Source: JBCBXA01 sp039816825
GTDB taxonomy: Bacteria > Pseudomonadota > Alphaproteobacteria > Rhizobiales > Rhizobiaceae
Direction of reading: 5' to 3'
Length of the DNA stretch: 12,473 bases
NCBI GenBank assembly: GCA_039816825.1
Contig: JBCBXA010000084.1
Location: 1 to 12,473, forward strand
Below are positions 7,730 through 12,473 of the stretch, one piece after another. Made by a program: the position numbers and the translations under genes. Below the pieces are notes generated by a model that worked only from the letters and a program-made list of their open reading frames with translations, ran no database searches and was not told the origin of the DNA. Position 1 is the first letter of the stretch; each line of letters starts with the position of its first letter.

Positions 7730-7732
7730 TTT

Positions 7733-7740
7733 CCTCTCCC
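7733..7740 (-). promoter_or_regulatory. Ribosome binding site setting the TTG start of the LacI gene
   Basis: On the minus strand GGGAGAGG is followed by AAA and then TTG (7729-7727). The only in-frame codons between the upstream TAG and this TTG are non-start codons, so this site fixes the rare TTG as the start. Confidence 0.75.
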
Positions 7741-7769
7741 GCCACCACTATCGAGCCAGCGGGGAAAAA

Positions 7770-7783
7770 TGCAACCGGTTGCA
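7770..7783. promoter_or_regulatory. LacI-family operator upstream of the regulator gene
   Basis: TGCAACCGGTTGCA is a perfect 14-bp palindrome with a central CpG, identical to the core of the 18-bp site at 3448-3465; the outer flanks (AA left, AC right) do not continue the symmetry. It lies 40 bp upstream of the LacI start codon and 50 bp beyond the stop of the zinc dehydrogenase gene, as expected for an autoregulatory operator. The shorter symmetry may mean weaker binding than at the iolD site. Confidence 0.82.
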
Positions 7784-7833
7784 ACCAGGGTCATGGAATA
7801 GATTGTCAGGCGTCTTCGCAGTGACGAGTGTGC

Positions 7834-8817
7834 CTATGGCAGCAGCACAATCTTGGGCACGCCGACCTGATTGGAGCGGATATCGGAAAAGGCCTTTGGC
7901 CCCTCTTCAAGAGACCGCTCCTCAATCCAGGTTAAATCGCCCAAAGAACCATCGAACAACGCGTTGGCTGTCTCGCGGAAATCTCGTTTGGTGTAGGTGT
8001 AGGTTCCGATGAAACTCACCTCCTGAAGCGTCATGCGCCGCGTATCGAGGCCAGCAGCGCCGCCGCCCAAGCCGATATGGGTGATCACGCCACCTGGTTT
8101 CGCCACTGCGCTTGCGATGGAACGTGTCGCTTCATAGCCGACCGCGTCAACAATGCACGCGTAGGTCTCTCCATCCGGCACCTGTGAAACCACCTTGAAG
8201 CCCTGAGCAAGCAAAGCGTCGTGACGGAGAGTGTTGGTCTCGACAATCGTCACATCACCATATCCTTGAGCACGGGCGGAGAGAGCAGCACCCATTCCGA
8301 TCGCGCCACCGCCAATGACAAGCACATTGGTATCGGCCAAACGCCCCAGCAAAAGTGCTGCCAGCCGAAGCGCATGCCAGCCACAAGCAATCGGCTCCAC
8401 CAAACTGGCTTGAACGCAGGTCACATGATCGGGAACTTCGACCAGATTCTCGGTTGGAATGGACACCTGCTGCGCAAAGGCCCCTTCTCGCGGCGGCATG
8501 GAAATGATCTGTCGTTCAGCGCAGAGGTTTTCGCGCCCCGACAGGCAAACCTGGCAAACACCGCATGTGACCAGCGGATTGATTGTGACCCGCTTTCCAA
8601 TCCAGTCTGCAGGCCCATCGACAACCGTGCCAGCCGCTTCATGACCGAGAATCAAAGGCGCAGGCCGACGCGAATCATGACCCAGAAAAGCGTGCATGTC
8701 AGACCCGCAAATACCCACGGCCTCGACTGAGATCAGCGCTTCACCACTGGCCGGCTTGGGATCGGCAAAGTCGCGAAACTCCAGCTCTTCGGGGCCGGTA
8801 TAGACGAGTGCCTTCAT
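7834..8817 (-). CDS. Zinc-dependent medium-chain (MDR) alcohol/polyol dehydrogenase
   Basis: A 327-residue member of the zinc MDR family, related to threonine, sorbitol and other polyol dehydrogenases. The catalytic zinc site is visible as GICGSD (Cys37), GHE (His59, Glu60) and the VEP segment (Glu141). The structural zinc is bound by Cys85, Cys88, Cys91 and Cys99. The Rossmann motif is VIGGGAIGMG (167-176). The ATG at 8817-8815 overlaps the SDR stop by 4 bp (ATGA), so the two are translationally coupled. It is the last gene of the operon DctQ-DctM-HisD-like-SDR-MDR. In sulfopropanediol clusters such dehydrogenases (HpsO/HpsP) act at carbon 2 of dihydroxypropanesulfonate, and that is the contextual guess. 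A role in cyclitol oxidation, as for an MDR scyllo-inosose 3-dehydrogenase, is the main alternative given the nearby iol genes. Confidence 0.88.
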   Translation of the reverse strand: MKALVYTGPEELEFRDFADPKPASGEALISVEAVGICGSDMHAFLGHDSRRPAPLILGHEAAGTVVDGPADWIGKRVTINPLVTCGVCQVCLSGRENLCAERQIISMPPREGAFAQQVSIPTENLVEVPDHVTCVQASLVEPIACGWHALRLAALLLGRLADTNVLVIGGGAIGMGAALSARAQGYGDVTIVETNTLRHDALLAQGFKVVSQVPDGETYACIVDAVGYEATRSIASAVAKPGGVITHIGLGGGAAGLDTRRMTLQEVSFIGTYTYTKRDFRETANALFDGSLGDLTWIEERSLEEGPKAFSDIRSNQVGVPKIVLLP

Positions 8818-9560
8818 TTGGCTGTGAACCCTCCATCCACATAGAGCAGTTGACCTGTCACATAGCCGCTCGCCTCCGATGCCAGGAACACCGCTGGGCC
8901 GACAATATCGTCCAATCGTCCATTGCGCCCTATAGCTGTCTGTGCGGCGTTCTTTGCTGCCAGCTCAGCATTGCCAAAGACAGCAGCCGTCAGCTCGGTG
9001 GGGAAGAAGCCAGGTCCCAGCGCGTTGCACATAATGCCGTGCTGCGACCACGCTTCGGCCATGGCGCGGGTCATCTGTGCGACACCACCCTTGGCCGAGC
9101 CGTAGGCAACCGAATTCGCGAAGGCCCGATTGCTTTGGAGCGAGGCAATGTTGATCACCCGGCCCCAGCCCTGCGCCTTCATGTGAGGCACGAAGGCCTG
9201 AGCCGTGAAAAACGGCGCAGTGAGATTCAGCTGCAAAGTGCGGTGCCAGCCATCGGCATCCACCTCGTCCGCGGCTTGCCGAAGATTGATGCCGACAGCA
9301 CTGACAATGATGTCAGGCATCATGTCTCGCGCTTCACAGAAGCCATGCAGTTCACCGATAGCATCAGCGTTCATCAGATCCACCGGACAGACAGCACCCG
9401 CGCGATCGCCCAGAGTCTCTTCAAGACGGTCGCGCCGACGGGCCGCGAGCACAATGCGCGCTCCCGCATCCGATAGCCCACGGGCGATGGCGGCACCGAG
9501 ACCGGAGCCGCCACCCGTGATCAGGGCCGTCTTGCCAGAGAGATCAAACAGACCGGACAT
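8814..9560 (-). CDS. Short-chain dehydrogenase/reductase (SDR)
   Basis: A 248-residue classical SDR that oxidises or reduces a secondary alcohol with NAD(P). It shows the cofactor loop TGGGSGLG (15-22), Asn112 in LNLTAP, and the catalytic Ser140, Tyr153 and Lys157 (YGSAK). AARRR (39-43) after the second strand, lacking an acidic residue, leans toward NADP, though this is weak evidence. The usual NNAG motif is replaced by SAVG (87-90). The ATG at 9560 is 8 bp after the stop of the HisD-like gene, with no strong ribosome site, so translation probably depends on coupling. The stop overlaps the MDR start. As a partner of the HisD-like and MDR enzymes it may interconvert dihydroxypropanesulfonate stereoisomers at carbon 2, but a generic gluconate- or polyol-type SDR role cannot be excluded. 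Confidence 0.88.
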   Translation of the reverse strand: MSGLFDLSGKTALITGGGSGLGAAIARGLSDAGARIVLAARRRDRLEETLGDRAGAVCPVDLMNADAIGELHGFCEARDMMPDIIVSAVGINLRQAADEVDADGWHRTLQLNLTAPFFTAQAFVPHMKAQGWGRVINIASLQSNRAFANSVAYGSAKGGVAQMTRAMAEAWSQHGIMCNALGPGFFPTELTAAVFGNAELAAKNAAQTAIGRNGRLDDIVGPAVFLASEASGYVTGQLLYVDGGFTAK

Positions 9561-9568
9561 AGAAGCTG

Positions 9569-10873
9569 CTAGGCAGCGTCTGTGTCGAAGTTCTCGCCCG
9601 GGAAATATTTGCGCAAGCGCGCATCACCAGCCCGTGCGTGCCCTTCCATGCCCTCCAGACGCGATATGCGCGCAGCCGCCTGGGCAACCTCGCGGTTGGC
9701 CTCCGCTGTCATGCGCTGGGTCGTCACGATCTTCAGATATTTATGGACCGACAGACCGCCGGTGTATTTGCCGGCGCCCTTGGTCGGCAGAATATGGTTG
9801 GTGCCCGAGCACTTGTCGCCAAAGCTGACCGTCGTCTCCTCACCGATGAAGAGAGAACCATAGTTTTTGAGCCGCTGGGTGAGCCACTCGTCCTGGGCCG
9901 TGTGGATCTCCAGATGTTCGGGCGCGTAGCGATCCGACACCTCGGCGCACTCTTCAAGTGTGTCGCACAAGACGATCTCACCATAGTCGCGCCACGCCAC
10001 TTCCGCGGCCTGTTGCTGGACCTCTGGGAGCGCGTTGATCAGCCCCGGCATCATGGCCGTGACTTTGTCAGCCAGTTCGCGCGAGGTCGTGTAAAGCCAA
10101 GCGGGGGAATCCAGGCCGTGCTCGGCTTGACTCACCAAGTCTTCCGCCACCAGAACGGGGTCTGCGGTTTCATCCGCGATGATGCCGATCTCGGTGGGTC
10201 CGGCAAACATGTCGATGCCAACGCGCCCGTACAGCATCCGCTTTGATTCAGCGACAAACCGGTTGCCCGGCCCCACCAGAATGCCCGCTTCCCGCCCTGT
10301 GAACAGGCCGAACGCCATGGACGCAATCGCCTGCACACCGCCCAAAGCGAGGATAGTGTCCGCGCCACAAAGGTCCATCGTGTAGAGGATAGCTGGATGG
10401 GGACCGTCCGGGCCCTTGGGCGCTGAACAGGCCACGATATGATCGACACCGGCGACCTTGGCCGTCGCAACGCTCATGATGGCCGACGCAACGTGCGCAT
10501 AGCGGCCACCTGGCACGTAGCAGCCGGCCACATCAATCGGTATCAGCTTCTGTCCGGCCCAAAGGCCGGGAGACAACTCTGTCTCGAATTCCTGCACCGA
10601 GGCGCGCTGCGCCTCGGCGAACTTGGTCACACGGTCGTAGGCAAAGCGAATATCGTCTTTGAGCTGTTGGGAGACCTTGCTGGAAGCCGCCTCAATCGTC
10701 TCCCGGGACACAACGATGTCGCCGGTATAGCCATCAAGCTTCTCGGAATACTCACGCACGGCCTCTTCGCCGCGCGCTTCAATATCCGACAGCATAGTGG
10801 CGACAATGTCGCGTGTCTTATCCTCTCCAGTGAAGGCGGTTTTCTCCGCCTTCTTCAGATACTCAATGCCCAT
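9569..10873 (-). CDS. HisD-family dehydrogenase, probable sulfopropanediol 3-dehydrogenase (HpsN-like)
   Basis: A 434-residue zinc-dependent, NAD-linked dehydrogenase of the histidinol dehydrogenase family, which oxidises a primary alcohol to a carboxylate in two steps. The four zinc ligands are predicted as Gln249, His252, Asp353 and His412, and the catalytic pair as Glu319-His320 (YAPEHLEIH). Near-diagnostic differences from biosynthetic HisD are GDKCSGTNHILPT (352-364), with Lys where HisD normally has an aromatic residue, and GGLSVHKYLK (372-381). Both recall HpsN, which converts 2,3-dihydroxypropane-1-sulfonate to sulfolactate. No other his genes are nearby; instead a TRAP transporter lies 30 bp upstream and two alcohol dehydrogenases downstream, so a catabolic role is likely. 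The ATG at 10873 follows GGAGGA. Substrate assignment is inference from subfamily resemblance and synteny. A different amino- or sulfo-alcohol is possible. Confidence 0.85.
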   Translation of the reverse strand: MGIEYLKKAEKTAFTGEDKTRDIVATMLSDIEARGEEAVREYSEKLDGYTGDIVVSRETIEAASSKVSQQLKDDIRFAYDRVTKFAEAQRASVQEFETELSPGLWAGQKLIPIDVAGCYVPGGRYAHVASAIMSVATAKVAGVDHIVACSAPKGPDGPHPAILYTMDLCGADTILALGGVQAIASMAFGLFTGREAGILVGPGNRFVAESKRMLYGRVGIDMFAGPTEIGIIADETADPVLVAEDLVSQAEHGLDSPAWLYTTSRELADKVTAMMPGLINALPEVQQQAAEVAWRDYGEIVLCDTLEECAEVSDRYAPEHLEIHTAQDEWLTQRLKNYGSLFIGEETTVSFGDKCSGTNHILPTKGAGKYTGGLSVHKYLKIVTTQRMTAEANREVAQAAARISRLEGMEGHARAGDARLRKYFPGENFDTDAA

Positions 10874-10903
10874 CTATTCCTCCGCATATCGCGTCTTTGG
10901 GGC

Positions 10904-12286
10904 CTATTGGCCGTAGAACAATTGCGGCAGCCACAGAGCGATACCCGGAACGAGGAAGACCAAAGCCAGACCGATCAGCTGGATGCCCATGAATTGCATC
11001 ATGCCCAGGTAAATGTCTGACAGGTCCCACTCCGGCACCACGCCCTTCAGGAAGTAGGCTGAGAGCGCGACGGGCGGACTGAGCCACGCCGTCTGCAAAC
11101 AGACCGCAACCAATATGGCGAACCAGAGCTTTAGGTCCTCCGTGGGCATGCCGATGTCCAGTTCCAACAGCACTGGATAGAAGATTGGCAGGATAATGAG
11201 CACTATTGGGACCCACTCGAGCGGCCAGCCAAGGACGAACACCAAAGCCAGCACAATGACGATGATCCATGCGGCGCTCACGTCCAGCGCAATCAGCCAT
11301 TCCGTGATCATCGTTGGCGTGCCGAGGCGCGAGAAGACCGCTCCAAAGAAGTTGGACGCCGCCACAAGAAAGAGGATCAGAACAGAGATTTCGAGTGTCT
11401 TGAGAAGCGCCTCATAGGTCCTCTTGAGAGTGAACTTGCGGTAGCCAATGGTCAGCAGGATTGAGCCCAGCGCGCCGATGCCAGCACCCTCTGTGGGCGT
11501 TGCCCAGCCGGTGAGGATGGACCCCATCGCAAAGGCGATCAGAATGCTCGGCGGCACGAGGCCAAGGATGAATTCCTTGAAAACAAAGGAGCGGTTATCC
11601 GGGATCATGTCCTCAGGAAGTGGCGGACCGAGATTTGGGTTCAGATAGGAACGACCGACAGCGTACAGCAGATAAAGTGCAGCCATCAGAACGCCTGGCA
11701 TGATCGCCGCAGCGAACAGATCTGTGACTGGGATCTCCAACACGGGACCCATCACAACCAGCATGATGGATGGAGGGATGAGGATACCCAGCGTACCACC
11801 CGCAGTAATGGTACCGGCCGCAAGGCGCACATCATAGCCAGAGCGGTTCATCGTGCGCGCCGCCATGATGCCAAGAATGGTCACGGAGGCACCCACAATA
11901 CCTGTCGCGGCGCCAAAGATCACCGACACGAACAGCACGGCCACGTAAAGCGAGCCCTTCATGCGCGCGAGCATCAGCTGCACAGCCGAGAACAGGCGCT
12001 CCATAAGGCCCGCTTGCTCCATCATGAAGCCCATGAAAACGAACAGCGGCACAGCGGCCAAAGTCTGCTCCATCATGGACCCATAGAACTGCAGGTTCAT
12101 CAGGAAGATGGTGACCTTGAGCCCAAAGCCCCACGCACCAAAGAAGATGCCAAGGAAGATGAGTGTGAAAGAGATCGGAAAGCCGACGAAGATCGCGAAC
12201 AGCATCGCGCCAATCATCACCATACCGATGATCTGAGGTGTGAGGTCCGGCAGGACGTCGAAAAAGGCCTGGAGAACTTCAAGCAT
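10904..12286 (-). CDS. TRAP transporter large permease (DctM family)
   Basis: A 460-residue, very hydrophobic membrane protein of the TRAP-transporter large subunit family, which drives Na+-coupled uptake of a substrate delivered by a periplasmic binding protein. Roughly a dozen membrane segments are apparent. The conserved DctM region GTITAGGTLGILIPPSIML lies at about 158-176, with a second half-repeat after residue 230 including GWATPTEGAGIGALG. The ATG at 12286-12284 overlaps the DctQ stop (TAATG). The in-frame TTG at 12322 would add 12 residues read out of frame from DctQ and is less likely. It lies 30 bp upstream of the HisD-like gene, so the transporter probably imports the substrate of the downstream dehydrogenases. 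In sulfopropanediol clusters this position is held by hpsM. The sequence resembles the mannitol/chloroaromatic-type subgroup of DctM, but the ligand cannot be deduced. Confidence 0.92.
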   Translation of the reverse strand: MLEVLQAFFDVLPDLTPQIIGMVMIGAMLFAIFVGFPISFTLIFLGIFFGAWGFGLKVTIFLMNLQFYGSMMEQTLAAVPLFVFMGFMMEQAGLMERLFSAVQLMLARMKGSLYVAVLFVSVIFGAATGIVGASVTILGIMAARTMNRSGYDVRLAAGTITAGGTLGILIPPSIMLVVMGPVLEIPVTDLFAAAIMPGVLMAALYLLYAVGRSYLNPNLGPPLPEDMIPDNRSFVFKEFILGLVPPSILIAFAMGSILTGWATPTEGAGIGALGSILLTIGYRKFTLKRTYEALLKTLEISVLILFLVAASNFFGAVFSRLGTPTMITEWLIALDVSAAWIIVIVLALVFVLGWPLEWVPIVLIILPIFYPVLLELDIGMPTEDLKLWFAILVAVCLQTAWLSPPVALSAYFLKGVVPEWDLSDIYLGMMQFMGIQLIGLALVFLVPGIALWLPQLFYGQ

Positions 12287-12473
12287 TAGACTGGCCACTT
12301 CCCGCGGGTTGCCGCGTACCAAGATTTACAGATTTCAGAGATGCCCTGCAGGACCAGAAAGCCCACGCCAGCCGCGAGGCTCATCTTCACCGGCCAAACG
12401 ATGGGTGCCCAGGTGGAGTCACCGGCCCTCTCACCCTGATAGAAACTCTTGAGCGCAAACTCTTGCGCCGCCC
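12286..12473 (-). CDS. TRAP transporter small permease (DctQ family), C-terminal part
   Basis: Reading the minus strand from the right edge gives 61 complete codons ending in TAA (12288-12286), in a frame that meets the DctM start as TAATG. The visible protein includes WAPIVWPVKMSLAAGVGFL, one hydrophobic membrane helix, and the ending ISEICKSWYAATRGKWPV. This is the typical end of a DctQ small subunit, whose last transmembrane helix precedes a short basic tail. The N-terminal part and a DctP solute-binding gene are expected further right. The frame was read by hand from the sequence; the coupling to DctM supports it. Confidence 0.85.
   Translation of the reverse strand, partial: AAQEFALKSFYQGERAGDSTWAPIVWPVKMSLAAGVGFLVLQGISEICKSWYAATRGKWPV

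Noticed and set aside
7811..7830. Possible terminator hairpin after the MDR gene (CGTC ... GACG)
   Set aside because: The stem is only 4 bp and no T-tract follows in the direction of transcription.
9569..10873. Annotation as biosynthetic histidinol dehydrogenase HisD
   Set aside because: No histidine genes are nearby, a TRAP transporter and two alcohol dehydrogenases are, and the GDK and SVHKY motifs fit the catabolic HpsN-like branch better.
12287..12322. Upstream TTG start for the DctM gene
   Set aside because: It reads through the end of DctQ in another frame; the ATG at 12286 overlapping the DctQ TAA is the standard arrangement.

Overview
The window comes from a fairly GC-rich alphaproteobacterium. 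Dense operons, iol genes beside a TRAP transporter, and the protein sequences point to a marine or host-associated member of the Rhodobacterales or Hyphomicrobiales. That placement is inference; no rRNA, tRNA or phylogenetic marker is present. No mobile element, CRISPR array or origin was seen.

Left part (1-3369, minus strand): an iolD-iolC-iolB operon. It encodes the ThDP-dependent ring-opening hydrolase, the 5-dehydro-2-deoxygluconate kinase and the start of 5-deoxy-glucuronate isomerase, which runs off the left edge. These are middle steps of myo-inositol catabolism. iolD and iolC overlap by one base and iolC and iolB are 5 bp apart.

Middle (3494-6693, plus strand): a divergent three-gene operon. 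Two Gfo/Idh/MocA oxidoreductases flank an IolE-like TIM-barrel protein, with 11-12 bp gaps. The order dehydrogenase, TIM-barrel, dehydrogenase suggests entry of inositol, its stereoisomers or a derivative into the ring-opening pathway. The 124 bp between the divergent operons carries a perfect 18-bp palindrome of LacI-family type.

Regulator (6725-7729, minus strand): a LacI-family repressor with a TTG start. A second copy of the palindrome core (14 bp) lies just upstream of it. The two sites define a local, autoregulated regulon that probably controls both inositol operons.

Right part (7834-12473, minus strand): in transcription order, the end of a TRAP small permease (DctQ), a TRAP large permease (DctM), a HisD-family dehydrogenase of the HpsN type, an SDR and a zinc-dependent MDR dehydrogenase, all tightly packed. 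This composition resembles the hpsKLMNOP clusters for 2,3-dihydroxypropane-1-sulfonate (sulfopropanediol) use. A solute-binding gene is expected just beyond the right edge. The substrate is inferred from gene content, not proven. No intergenic stretch exceeds 130 bp.
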